A stretch of DNA of 64,000 nucleotides from Acanthaster planci (lineage: Eukaryota > Echinodermata > Asteroidea > Valvatida > Acanthasteridae): contig NW_019091536.1 in the NCBI RefSeq assembly GCF_001949145.1, positions 208,892 through 272,891 of the forward strand. Direction: 5' to 3'. The notes beneath the pieces are model-generated. The model searched no databases, was not told where the DNA came from, and saw nothing but the letters and a program-made list of their open reading frames with translations. Made by a program: the position numbers and the translations under genes. Positions 1 to 13,900 of this stretch are shown one piece after another (position 1 is the stretch's first letter; the number at the start of each line of letters is the position of its first letter).

Positions 1-3000
1 CCTTTTGAGAAGAAGGTTAAGAAATTTGTATGACAAGACAGAGCTATGGCGAATTATGACACCTGCCAAATCACGACTTACGATTCAGGCTGGACGGTGT
101 TATAGGTGGATGTATTAGAGGTGTTATGAGGTAGTACTTTACCAAAGTTGTTATAGGTATGTTATGATAAGGTAAGGTGGGTGCTAAGTAAAGGTACTAT
201 ATGTAAAGATTTTAGATGTGGTATTACAAGGTAAGACAGGTACCTAGGCAAAAGTGAGGTCTCTGCCAAATGGAGGCGGTGACCTTATGAAGGTAGTCGT
301 CAAAACGAGATTTGCTTGCTTAACCAAAGAAACTGTACCACGAGCACTGCGTGAATTTTGACACTTAAGTAAATCCAGAGGTCAGACTAAGTCAGTGTCC
401 CGTCTAAGGGAAATTCCGAAGGTAGTCGAGGAAAATAAAAGGAGTTCAAAGCAGTTCCTTGATTTGGAGGAAGGCGGGAAGGGAGTTACGAGGTGGCTCC
501 ATTCAAGAAAGGCCAAAGTGGAGACCTGTGCTAACCATGTGGAAACAATCAAATTATAAAAGAGTAGAACGCATTAAATCATGTGCTCACTGTTACAAAT
601 GAGGAAATTCGCAATTACCATTTGTGTCAAGATGAGTTCGCACTATCATGGACGTCGCGAGGGGAGGGTGAGGGCCCCCCGGAATGTTCACCCCATGGAG
701 AGAAATGGTTTGCCTTCTCTCCTGGGAAAAATTCTGGCGACGCCCGTGAGTGGTACTGTAAACCAAGTCCTTCGTCAAAACACATATGGTCATCAAAAGT
801 GTTTCAGTTGTTAAACCGGCATTGAAATTGACCTTGTGGGTGCACGTTTTGAGGGGAAATTGTTGTCCCGGGTTTAGGTATCCAACGGGGTATTCCACCG
901 GCAACAAAACAATGGGCATGCTTCCTTCTGTACACACAGCCACCAAGCGCCTGAGTACAGATTTAGCAGTCTGAGGTAGAGGTTTCATTGATCTATAATG
1001 ATTTACAAGAACGTTTGTCACTTGTGAAAGTACAGACCGTCGGGTCATTGCTATCTCTACTGAAGGTTTTAAAACTTCCTTTGAATGATCTGTGTTTCTA
1101 AAACAGTTTTTGTTACCCTGTCACCTTATATTCTGTTGAACCCTAAAAGGATATTTTCTCCGATATCATTGCAACATGTGTTATTGCTCCTAGTCTCCAG
1201 GAGTTTTTAAGTTCAATCTCTCGTGGTGCTTTTCACACAGTTGACATGCCGGATACCTGTCTTGCGCAAAATGTCTGATTTTCAAACGCAGGTCGGCAAA
1301 AAGATCAACTCCAGGCCTGAGACAGGTGCCATCAATGTAAAGATGATCTTACCTGGGATGGCCTATCGACCTTTTTAGATGACTCCCGCTCTAAACCATG
1401 ATTAGAAGTTAGGCTACTTTTCCGATCATGTGGTGCAGTGCAAGAGTCAATGAACGGTCGAGCATTGTTAACAGACCTCAACGTCTGAGTCACTAGTTGA
1501 TCCCTTTTGCGAGAACACCTATTTCAGTTCCCGTAAAGAACCTGCTTTTCGTCTGACACCAAAGAACCCCTGTCCTCTCCATGGGCCCTGTTGCGTGTTT
1601 ATTTCAGCAAGAACCTAGGGCACGCCTAGAGGCAGATATGGGGTTAGGGTATTGCCCAGGCTTGCGGATAAGCAGCATTTTATATCCTCCCAAATTGCCC
1701 ATATTTCCTTATTGTAGGGTGCGGTTTTGTTAAAGTATTCCCACGACCACACTGTGTACCCTGCCTGTGTCTGCGTTCATAGAACTATAGTTCATGTAGT
1801 AAGCGTGTGACCGAATCTTGCAGAGCCTTCTTTTTCATTTCTCAGGAGTGACTGATACTTTAGGCAATATAAGCTAAAAGGATTTTGACAGGGGTCCTTG
1901 ATTAAACTCACATCGAGTGTAAAGGAACAGAGGAAGCAGATTTGTGTGTTTGGTTGGATTCGCCGGCCCTGAGCGTCATGACTCCCTGCCTTAAAATGAG
2001 TTTGTCACAAATGCTGAGTTTTCCCTCGAGTTTAACTGCAGAGACCTTGTCCATAGTGGCCATGCCGTAATATTCGATTTGTGATTTTTTATTGCCCAGT
2101 AAGTTTTCTCTCGCGTCCAAACTACATCATCGTTACTTGTTGAGGAAACTATATTTACTGCAAAACGGATGTGTGTAACCACAAGGGACAAAATGGCTGC
2201 TTCATTGATAAGCTTCCGCAGCGTGCACCATGACTTGGGGTTCGACTTCCCCTTCTCTGCTGCCGTGACATTCAGGATACCCACTGCGCAGGCACCACCC
2301 CGTGAAGAAAAAGAAAAGATAAAGTTCCTCCACTTCACAGCATTTTTCCCCCAGCACCGATGCCAGGCAGTCTCCCCTGACGGGCGTCATTTGCCATCGC
2401 TGTCCCGACCTTTGGAGACTGAAAGTCAGGCTGGAGGACGTCAGTCTGATTGAAACAATCTGAAATTAATCGATCGATCAAAATTGCACTGTCAAATTAA
2501 TCCGTCAACTCCGAAGGGACACACTCGAAGCGACGGCTGGTTCATTGCACCACCATGATGTGAATGCCATATCCTTATGTGTTATGCGGCCGCAGGGTTT
2601 CTTTATTTTGCCCAACCATTACTCAACCAACCGCCATAAACACTTGACTTTGTTTGGCTAATGAGATTTTAACTTACGTACTCAAAGCGCACTCTAAAAC
2701 TCCCGGGTCAGATTGAACTAGAGTTGGGTCCCATTCGGCGTGACCCTTTTCTGGGTCAAACTATGAACCCCTTTCGGGTCACATTTGACCCTTTAAGGGT
2801 CATATTTGACCCTTTATGATATGTGACCCTTTCTGGGTCAAACTATGAACCCGTTTCGGGTCACATTTGACCCTTTATGGGTCATATTTGACCCTTTATG
2901 ATATGTGACCCTTTCTGGGTCACTCGGACCCAGGAGTTTTTAGAGTGCGCGCCATAGTGTTTTAATGTGTATTATCACTCAACTTTGACCCATTTAGTTA

Positions 3001-4842
3001 TATATTGGTTGACTTAAAAGTTCCATACTCTGTCGCTGGAAACCAACTTTTAGGCAGTATTTCTGAATATGGCTTGCAAGACACCATCTTACACTAAGAT
3101 CCGATCTTTTCACCGAAAATCGTTTCCTATTGCGGTATCGTAATCTGCGGTAATGTCTGGGATGTGATGAACGGAGAGGATTCCTTCAGTCCATGCGTGA
3201 GCTCTACTTCAAACAAAACAATTTATGCGCTTTATTGCACTGTCAAACTTTGATAAAATTACACCGAACACGGATTTCCAAAGAAAACGGCTGTTTGCCT
3301 TAATGAGCACGGTGATAAATTCTGGACAAGTTCTTGAAATCTTCATTTCAAACAAGGCAATTACAGGAAAATGTTCAGTGTTTCATGTCATTGGATGTAT
3401 CCTAGTAGCATCGTGCCACCAACTTGTAGTTCGGACCCCTTGTGACCAGTAGCTCGTGGGAGCTGAAATTTGCTGGTCCGATTCACGAAAAATGCACGCA
3501 CACATGCAGGAAAGCCTCCATTCTTTCATATCCTTTCGGAAGAAGAAATCACGCGCGTCAAAACTGGCTGCCATCCAAGGGATGTATTGGGAGAAATGGA
3601 GGAACTTGTCCCTCACGTTAATCAAGTACTCGCGGGACTCTTCAGGAAAAGTGTCGAGCATCGCAACGGAAGAACGTTATCATCGTACAGTATCCGTCAT
3701 GGGTACTTTTTGATATGACGAATGAGCAACACCCTCCGGCGTCATTGCGAAGTATCAAACATAGGGATGAAATCTCATTCTTTTGTTTTGCTGTATTTGA
3801 TGGAATTTTCTAGGAAGAGGCACGGTGATATTTTCCCAACTCTTATGTAAGACGTTGCTTCAAAGACTAAGCGTATTTTATCTGATTTGCATAATGTTAA
3901 ACGTTTGTTGCTTCAAGATACGTACACTCTGTGGCAAGTGGAATCATGATAGGGAATGTGTAGGGAATACGAGACCACCAGACTGAAGCTAGTCTGCATG
4001 TAAGCAGTGTTGTTATAGCGCCATATCTGTTGTTTCTACCGTCATTCCTACACTGATCTAACGTAGTTTCGACACTTCTAGCCCAGACTTCTCCATGAAA
4101 ATTCTGTAAAGGTCCGATTTTGACATGCTTTGATTTTCCTCTGATATAAATACTGAGTTTTCAAGGGACGTTGCGGTATGAAGATTTAATGAAGAAGTGG
4201 GCTCTAAAAGTACTTTGTGTAACATGTTTATGAAGTGGTTTAACTGCCACAGAACTCTGTTGGCCATTGTGTGTACTAAAGGGTGTTACAGTGCCCTTTA
4301 TGAAAGTCATCAGCCGACAATAGGTGAAAGTAATATGGGACACCAATATGGCGGATGTTATTGTGTATGGTTACTATCATGCACTGCAGTAGTAGTTGAT
4401 TTTTGGTCTGCTGCTGCGTTTTGCATCTATTTGGAAAGGAATACACATTTGTGTTGCTCAGGTGTCCAACTGATAAGTGTATCAATTTGAAATTACAGTG
4501 CCCTTTTTTCCAAAATTCTTTGGAAAAAATGTGAATTTTATCCATCAGGTATTACCTACATTTGTAGGTAATTAGAGACCTTTGATAATGACGTCATTAA
4601 TCCTCATTACCTCGTTAAACAAACAGTTTGGGTCATTGTTATGTAAATACCTAGATAAAGACAAGGAGCTACTGAAGAGATTGCACAAGCAAACAAAGTG
4701 TTTGTCTATATTCATGTTTATGTAAATTATGCAAATGAGCTAAAGGGTCTCGTATTCCCTACACTTATCCTATGTCGAGTTGGCCATCTGTGATACGAGC
4801 TGCGTTATTAGACAATATTAAATGTATGTTGCTTTTGGATAG
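1..4842. other. 5' flank or intron upstream of the first visible exon
   Basis: About 4.8 kb with no exon I can support on either strand. The missing N-terminal part of the MAM domain and a signal peptide ought to lie upstream of 4843, but I found no stretch here with the expected cysteine, Asp-Asp-Phe-Asp-Trp type motif and a matching donor. Open frames, such as one of 151 codons on the minus strand at 593-1048, have low-complexity or unlikely composition. The one structured element is the inverted-repeat transposon at 2687-2950. Confidence 0.5.
2687..2950. mobile_element. MITE-like element with terminal inverted repeats and internal TGACCC/GGGTCA palindromes
   Basis: The left end reads gcgcactctaaaactccc and the right end is its near-perfect reverse complement (about 23 bp of terminal inverted repeat). 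The interior is built from repeated tgaccctttctgggtca-like palindromes and 'tttgaccctttatgggtcata' variants, with a duplicated block of roughly 70 bp. It has no coding capacity, so it would be a non-autonomous DNA transposon. I could not define a target-site duplication with certainty. Confidence 0.75.
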
Positions 4843-4985
4843 GCACATACAGGTACATCGAGGCCACCGGGCCAAACCAGGGGGAAAAGGCTCACCTCCT
4901 GAGTCCACGCTACACCAAGATGCAGGGCGACTGTGACGTGTCATTCTGGTATCACATGTACGGCGAACACGTGGGCCACCTGAAG
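4843..4985 (+). CDS. MAM domain exon a
   Basis: Acceptor ttggatag precedes the exon and donor aag|gtgaga follows. It encodes YIEATGP..., then a [11 protein letters not shown] block, the central Cys and aromatic core typical of MAM domains. It ends in phase 0. An alternative acceptor ten bases downstream (catacag) is possible and would leave a different phase. Confidence 0.85.
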
Positions 4986-7900
4986 GTGAGAGCGAGATAG
5001 GATTTGACCATTAGCAATTAAGCCTATAGGCGCCACCAAGTGACAGACCGCGAGGGCAGAAAGCGTCGTTAAATCGTTTGTTTTTATATGAGATTTTATC
5101 TCTCCAAAACGCAGGTCCATATCATGGAACGTCCGGGCCATCTAGGGGAGCCCTATTTTACACAAGCGGGTGACCATGGCAACGTCTGGATCGAGGGATA
5201 TTTCAACATCACGAACATTGTCGGGAGCTACCGGGTAAGGGTGCATTTTGGCTCAGTCATCGGAGACTCTTCTAAAATGAAAATATACTGTCGAAATCTG
5301 AAGTTTGATGAAACCTTTAGAAAGAAGAGAAATCGCTTTCAGTATAAAGCCGATAAATAAATATTCTAAAAAGAAAAAGTGTCCTTTGAAAGATTGACCA
5401 AATATGTAGGTGCTTTGAGATTGCTCCAAGGTTATGTACACGTGGACCTATTAAATTAGAGGAGGGGTACATAACACATGTTCTAGCAGTAAAAGTAACC
5501 CCGATGTTGCAGTTTATTAGTCTGAAAATGTTAGTGCAATGTTTTTGAAAGGAAGGTACACACCACCGCACACTACCACGTCTTGAGCGTATTAGAAATG
5601 TTGACGGGTAAAGAGCTGAAGTGCTAATTCGCATTTGTCAATTACAGGACTAAATCTCTGCCCACATTATCGCTGTTTATATTAAATCGGCACGCTGAAT
5701 GGGTGACCCTGATGGGACAGCGTGCATATGCAAATGACTTGTTCAATTTTTAATTTTGTTTACATTTTTTCTCCCCCCCCCCTAAGGTTGTCTTTGAGGG
5801 GATCCGCGGGGAAGGTGCCTCAGGAGACATCGCTATCGATGATTTCAAGCTCCTGGGCCCGCACTGCATCACAGCTGAGTCACTGCGAGAACGTAAGGTT
5901 CAGAATCGGCTCTGAGGCGGCCTGTCCCAGTTACTATATAGGCTTGAAGATATCGATGATCTGTCCTGTTTTTATTATAAAGGCTTCACATCAATCGACG
6001 TGTCTCTGGAAGTGCAGTCCTATGCAGTCGGAAACGGGAGACCAAAACATGCTATTTTAGCGTACCCCGAAATAAGGGTTTGAGGAAATGAGCTTCACAG
6101 AGGCAGAAAGATGGTAGCTTTCACTGACGCTTCGCAGCATTTTTACGATGCTGGGGGAAACATTTGGAAATGAAAAAAATAATGCCGGCGGCGCCAGTCA
6201 AAGGCATTTGATGGAGGGGAGGGGAGGGATATTTCCTTTTATCCGGTACGTTCAGACTTTTCTGCTCCAAATGTCAGATTTTTGTCCGCTTATCGAGACG
6301 CTTCAGTGAAGGGAACTGAGTGGGCTATGAGCCAACTCCCGGGCTACCGGTGTTAGTGTTCAGCTGGCGAGCCAGAGCGACACCGTGGGACCAGCTGCCA
6401 AAATTGGTGCAGATAAACAGGAAAAAGCTCGACGCAGAAGAATCCTAGTTTGAATTGACCAGTTTTCCTGTTCATTTTTTTTTTATATGAGTAGGTGTTC
6501 ACTGATTCCCAGGAGTGAACACCACAAGCACGCTACTGGGACCACATTTTCAAGTGAACCCGGGGGAAGTAGCGGGACCTTGTCTAACGTCCACGAAACC
6601 CCCTTTGGCGAAATGTTGACATCATCACAACAGCCATACCATCCCGATAGCATTTCACTCTGGATCTTGGTGTTTTTCCCACCTTTTTTGATCGACAGTG
6701 CAGAGAAACGAGTCCAGGCGGGACAACTGCTCCCCGAACCCGTGCAGCCACGGGGGCACCTGCCAACCGGTGATCGGGGGGTACAGGTGCAACTGCACGG
6801 AAGGATGGGGAGGAGTCAACTGCAACAGAGGTGAGGACTCCACGGGGCCAAGCCTGCGGGAGACGCGTGATCCTGGTCCCAGTCTACCCAGCATATTAGG
6901 CGGAGTAAAAAAGGAGTACATGTACTCGTCCAGTCTCAGTTAAACGAGTGGGGACTTTATTAGATGACGTATTATTTTCAAAGATGGTAGATAGATTTTC
7001 ATGACAATGTTACTGATACTATTTAGAAGGAGTTTTCACTGACTTATCTTAAAGTTGCCTTAAAGAATCAAAATAGGTTGTCAATATTCGGAACAACCCG
7101 AAAGAAATTAAAAACTAAGAAATAAAAACGCAGACGAAAAGGAAACGGGGGTTGGACGAGGAACTGTTTTTTTAAATTGGCTTTAAAGCGATGGTATTAC
7201 ACATGAGTCAAACTCACGAGAGCAAAGTATACTCGTCCGGAGCTTACTGACAGAAAACATTTTAATTCAACGATTAATCATCAATACGCATGGGAGGCGA
7301 AACATATGGGCGTGGATCCCTAGTGACCACAAAAGTAGGGGGCACGAGATCAAGGTAGAGGAAGAGGGGCCTCTAAAAAAAATGAATGACGGATTAGTTC
7401 CTACTGAAAATGGCAAAGTTGAATTCGGTTTGTATTTTGACGACTGTATCATCTTAGACGAAGTCATGACTACCCTGCGTCCCTCAGACACGAACTGCAA
7501 AGGAGATGTATTTCTTAAACTTTCCCACGACCTCTTCAATTAACACACTTGTGGAACAATTCGAAGTCTGCTTGTGGGTCTGTACATGGATGCGTCTGCC
7601 TTCCACTCAGTTTCTTTTTTTAGGGTTTTTTTTCCAATGATTCAAATTGAGCGACACTGCCCATGTATATTGCATGCATTATGTTGAAAGTCATTATGAA
7701 CGGTGACAATGGATTTGTCACTGCCATGGGATGACACTGGCGGATGTCATTTGCACAGTGTGGCAGGGAAGGACTTTAGCTTGTTTCATGTAAGCGTTTG
7801 CTCTTAGCATTTATTTAAAGCTGAACCTACATCAGTCCTAGTACCATTTAGCCATTTATTGAACTCCTTGAATAGCTGCAGTCGGGTGTCATTTGTCACT

Positions 7901-10900
7901 GTTGGGACAAATAGAGTGATTAATTTATTGTTGTGTGATCTTACCTAGAACATTTGACAAGTTCGTGTTCCAGCCGACCCTGCTTACACGACGGTCACTG
8001 CGTGGTCATCAACAGCACAACCTACACCTGCGAGTGCCCCCTCGGCTGGACTGGGGACAACTGCGAACTCGGTTAGAACTTTGACACTTGACCTTGCACT
8101 TTGGCACGTTGTACTTGTATGCTCTTGCTTGTCCTTTAATTTGCCATGCTTGGTGGTAATTTCGTTCTATTGATGCCGTTTCTGATGTTACAGAGTCGTA
8201 GGAAAGACAAGTAAATTCCTCGTTTTAGAATTCTTGTCAGATTAACATTCCACAAATCAATAGTCAATGAGATAAAGGGAAAAGCACTACGAATTTTTCT
8301 TTATTGTTGAAACTGATTTCTGAAACAGCAAGGCATTTGACAAACTTGAACATGGTGAAAAGTATTTTTGAAACAATAATCATTTACTGATGGTGCCCTG
8401 GAAATTTGACTTTAGGATCAGCGAAGAGGGGGCGATAGTCCACAGTTGTTTGCCCGGAGGGGTTTATATGGGCATCACAAGTCAGTCTTTGATCAGATCA
8501 TTCACCAACGTGAAGCAAATGTTGGAAGCATCTCCAAAAGCAAGATAAGAGCCAACCTTTTCGTTCTTGACACCGTCAAGTATCTCTCTTTTTGAGGGGG
8601 ACAAAAGGTTCTCTGTTCCATCCAATATCAGCCAAGCTAGGTATAATCAGTCCCTTCCTCTGACAACATCCCTTACTGTCCACTCCACTTAGCTTCTTGC
8701 ACTTTGTTTTCTTTCTCAATGCCCCCCCCCCCATCTACCGAAAAACACCAACCGGGGACGGATACAAAATGTTGAAGACGGTGTGCGCATTCAAAGGGGA
8801 AGACTTCAAGTTACCCTTATCAACTGAAACGTGACTTCACTTCAGAGTACATTTTGTTTTCTATTGGCATTGATATGGCACCTGACAAGTCAGAAGTTAT
8901 CTCCTATATCAGTTTACGTTTGGAACTTCTTAAAACTGAAGGGCTCATACAAATTATGATGGTATGCTCGTTTTAAAAGTGGCTCCTCCCCACTTATTTT
9001 GATATGTGATGAGAGAGTAAAACTGTAATGTCAATTTTCCAAGTTTTAGAGGTCGCCCTTCTCAAGTTTACCTCAAGGTAATTAAACCTCTCTTCGGGTT
9101 ACCCCTCGTAATCCAAGCCCCTGATGAAGTTGCTCTTGTTACAGTTTCCGATTGTTATTGGAACCCAAGGGGTGCCTTATGTACGCCCTTTTGGTTTGTA
9201 ATTTCAACACTTTCCTTCCTTGATCGAAAAGTCTCCCTGCTGTTCCTCAGCGAACCCTCCAAAATGATTCAGACTGACGGGTTAACCTTTGATAGCTAGT
9301 ATAAGCAAATAAGGGGGAAGGGGGTCTTAACTGATTTTCAATCAGTGATTTTCAAACCTGTTTGTTATTTCAACTTCTTTGCTTTCAACCGTGTGCACCT
9401 TTTAACCACCGGTAATACCCCCCCCGTTTCCAGGCCAGGAAGTGGAATCAATTGGAACTGCTCCACCACGGACGTTGCTAGACCATTTTGACTGGGGGGT
9501 GCCACATGAAATTTGCCGACGGACCGTCACGGAAAACAAGTGTACTCTATCCTTCTTCCTTTCATCTTATTCTCCGTTCTTCGTTTTTTTATTTCGCAGA
9601 CAGACCATGACTTTGCCGACAAAACTAACCAACTGGGGTGTGGCACCCCCTCTTGTGACGCCAGTGTGCTTCACCCTGTGTACGGGTGAAGCGGTTCCAA
9701 TTAAAGGCGTAAAATCTGACTACAGATTAGCTCCAATCTGCTTACAGATTAGTAGCTGAATTATACATATTACGTATTAAATATGTGTCACGGAGTATTC
9801 CAAAACCAGGCCGAAGGAAGTAGGCCCTCCTTTTTTATGTTTGATACTTCCATTCCACCTCATGCTTTAAAGCGGTGGTCCAATTATTTTACACGCAGGA
9901 AACTATGGAAGTTACAGGCAATAAAATTGTGAAAATGCTTTAATTCTTCGAGCCCGGCTTTGGAATGATGGGTCACATATTTATTTCTGTCTGATTCCTC
10001 CGATCGCGCTCTGCTCGCTCGCTGCACCCCCGTCCTAATCAGTGTGGATGTGCATTTCCCCCCTGCTATTTGTAGTTGTATTTTAATGTGCACGTCATTC
10101 TTGACTGTTTCCCCGCATGCTTGCATGTGCACGTTTTCCGTGATTTCAGAGGACACCGAGTCTTCTTCGGAATGTGACCCGAATCCGTGCCAGAACGACG
10201 CCACGTGCTACAATTTCACCACGTACTACGAGTGTGTCTGCAAGGAAGGGTGGATCGGTGCTGACTGTGATGTCGGTGAGTGAGGTCGTTTTACTCAACT
10301 TTAGTGAAGGGCTAATCGTTACCGGCGACTTGAGCAGGTGTTGAGAACAGAAAAGTAACAGGACTCAATGACATCATCTTCAGTTTGGAAAATATTTGAT
10401 ACCTATTAGGCACCGGTATTATTTTCCTCTACGAATCAAGTCTTGAGTCTTTGTCTTGAAAATTTTCACGGTTGTAAGTCCTTAGATCCGTTCTAAAAAA
10501 CAACAATCTTGTAGCCTTAATTTGCCATCAGAGGTGGCTTTACAACACCGAGCTTTAGGCTTTATTCTATAAATGAACCATGGAAGTGGGGCTTTGAAAC
10601 ACCAACCAGTTGTTGTCATGTAGGCCTTGCCTACGTTTACGTCTAATACCGATATAGGCCTACCTCAAGGTCATCCATGGAACGTCGTAATGCTTATAGC
10701 GTGCAGCAATTCAAATGCATCTGTTCGCTTGATCACAACTGTGATCAGATCTTTTTGAAGTCTTAACTTATGTGGCCCAGGAAACTAACATGTTGCTCGA
10801 GATCTTTACGGATTTTGTCATGTTGCAAACATTGTTGATTGATCTTGTAACTTTAACTTTAAAGATTGTTTTGTGTTCGTTCTTCTCCACCCTTTCTTCA

Positions 10901-13900
10901 ACCTTGAACTCAACAGAGGACATTCCCAATCCTTGTGAGGTTAATCACTGCCAGAATGGCGGTGTTTGCATCGTTCAATCAGAGAGGCAGTTCACATGTG
11001 GTTGCACTCGAGACTTCGAGGGCAGGAACTGTGAAATAGGTAGGCCTATCCTAAAGCTCATTCGTTAAACCAATTTCCTGTAAAAGAAGCTCCTAAACCT
11101 TGAAACATTTAATAGGAAGTGGGTTGAAAAAAAAGTGAAATTAAGATAAATAAAATATAAAAATTCCAAAAGATCTTTGTAAAAAGAAAACGTAATGTTT
11201 AAATAAATTTAAATCAAGTGATAAATGGTTTCAGTCTGAATGTATTAAGTGATTGAAAACAAAATGGAAGAACATCTAACCTCAATCTATCAAACAACGG
11301 AAAGAAACATCATATGTCTCAGTATTTAAACAATGTCTCAATACCACTAGTTTCCTCGGATATTAACTCCAATGACTGCCACAGATAATGAAGATTGGAA
11401 TATGTTCCTTTTCCCCCTTAAAATGCAGCAAAAGTCCGTACCAACCCCTGTGACAGGCATCCTTGCCGACACGGCGGGACCTGCCAGGGTACCGCCGGCA
11501 ATCCGGTCTACACATGTACCTGCTCTGCCGAATGGACTGGCGATAATTGCGAAACAGGTAAGCATCTCTGAAAAAAATCTACATGTTTATCTACATGTAT
11601 GTAAATGTATATCTACATGTATATGAACACTTTCCATTGTATTTCACAATTCATGTTGTTCATCGCAATGTAGTTTTCAGTGACTTTTTCCTTCGTTCTC
11701 TGCTTCTCAGACATGGCAACTGTGGACAAGTGCTCGAGCGACCCATGTCAGAATGGGGCGACTTGCAGCAGCTATACTGACCACTACGAGTGCCTATGTA
11801 CCGAACGGTGGGCTGGAGGAAATTGCGAGATTGGTAAAGAATAAATATATGGAATATTGGGTATGTGGCGTTGCAACCCACTCTCTCCTTTGGCAGTGGT
11901 ATAGACCTTTAGTCGGAACTGAACATCGCCTGTTCACGAACGACTAGGAAATGCACGCGTCACGGTCGCATCGCTACCAACAAAATGAACACTCCCGACC
12001 AACACGGCTCTTTCCAACCGACGAGGTGCTTCTGCTCGAGGCGGATAGGTCATAAATAAGGACAACCACCTCATAGCTCTTCTCCTCGCACTTTACCCTT
12101 TTTTTTGCCTTTTCCAAATTGTTGACCAAGTATTTGCCTAGAAATCCACTCTTGAAAGGATAAAAACGGGAGAAAACAAGAATCAAACCAATTACAATTG
12201 CACTATAATTGAACTATAGTTTCTTTAAAGCAAAGAGCTCTTCCTACTTTTTGTTGCCTTTTTATACAGATCGTGCAAGTATCGACAAATGCGAAAGTTC
12301 GCCGTGCCAGAACGACGCAACCTGTACCAGCTTCTACGATCATTACGAGTGTTCATGTCCGTCGGAATGGACTGGCGAGAACTGTGAGGAAGGTAAGAGA
12401 ATGACTGGACCCATGTTCAAAGTTAGTTGATTGTCTGGCCTGGCCTGGCCTGACCTGGTCAGGTCTGGTCTTACATTATGGTCTTTTACTAGAAGTGTAG
12501 GACTATCAGTCCTTGCCGACTTCAATTTTTATGAAACAAAAACGTAGTGTAATGAGTGTGTTACCTTGTGTAGATATGATCTGTTAAGCTGAGGGCGCCA
12601 TACACTGGCGGTAAAGAAAACAAGTGCTTCATAATCAGTTTGTGGATGTAGTTTCGTGAATGTGGCTCAATGTGTATCACATAATGGGCGACTAAATCAT
12701 TGAAATGTCTGTTTACTTTTCCGTTTAAATGACATTTTGAGCCATTCATAAAGTTTGCTCTTGTATCAGTAGGCTATGTTTAAATTCCCGTTTCCCAAAC
12801 ATAATTTAGACCTTTTCATCTATCCGCTGAATGTGTTTATGGAAACTTCAGAGGTGTTTATGTCTTTCTACTTAATTTATTCTGTCAGTCACGGGCCCAA
12901 TGGGATCCTATGTTCTAAAATATCCTGCACTTGCTGTAGCTCATCTGTCGAGAGTTGCATATTAAAGGTTGGCAGTTGTCGCTGAAAAGTCATCCTTCAC
13001 GTATTATAGGTGCTAAATAGACCTGAAGGTGTCATCGACCTGACGGATGTCGTTGGAAGACTTTCTTCAATTCAATTACGAATTTTCGTTTGATTTTAAA
13101 TAGTGATGAGGTGACGGTGTAAGACCTTCAGATTTAAGCTTTGAGGTTTCTGCTCTTTTGATCGCTGCATGCTTTTGTGGAGATTATGGTCCAACACAAC
13201 TGTAGTGCAAGAGCTATTGCTCCTCCACTTAATAACACTGATTGAGTCACTTTGGCATTTAAGGTGAACCTTCTTCATTCCATTTACCTCTTGTTTCTTT
13301 CAGAGGAATGGTGAGTTTGTTAAAATCATAACTGGAAAATCTTGCAAGGCTTGCCTTTTAGTTTTGCATGAGTACCTACAAGCACATGTACTGAATGTGT
13401 CACTATGCATGCAAGTAGTTCAGTGGGTTTCACTTTCGAAAATAAATATTTGAGAGAACTTTACTTTAGTGTTTATATCCTTACCTGATTCTATAACTGT
13501 CAATACTGGTTTTTACTTGTGAAAAAGCATAAGCTTTTTTAATTCTGTTACTTTGACAAGGACGAAAGTCTTGATCAGAATCTAATGGTTTGAACAATTT
13601 GTCATCCGACCGGAGTGTTTCAATTTTCGTCCCTCTCTTTGTGATCTCTTTTCAAGACGTTGATGAGTGTGCACTCGACACTAGCCCGTGCCATAACGGT
13701 GGAACGTGCATCAACACTGTTGGCGGTTTTAACTGCACCTGCCCCCGCGGCTGGCACAGCGCTAACTGCGAACTAGGTGAGACAAATCGCCTTTTGAGCA
13801 GTAAGACTCCATGATGACGATTAGGAGTGGGAGGAATTGACCAGTGACAAAAACGAGGGGTCGTGGGGTGCTAATTAATCCACAGAAAAAGAAAGATTAA

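Noticed and set aside
593-1048. 151-codon minus-strand open frame
   Set aside because: No domain, signal peptide, splice or promoter context that I recognise; the length is possible by chance over 4.8 kb.
9442-9759. 105-codon + frame in an EGF-gene intron
   Set aside because: Overlaps a dispersed repeat and lacks the cysteine pattern of the neighbouring exons.
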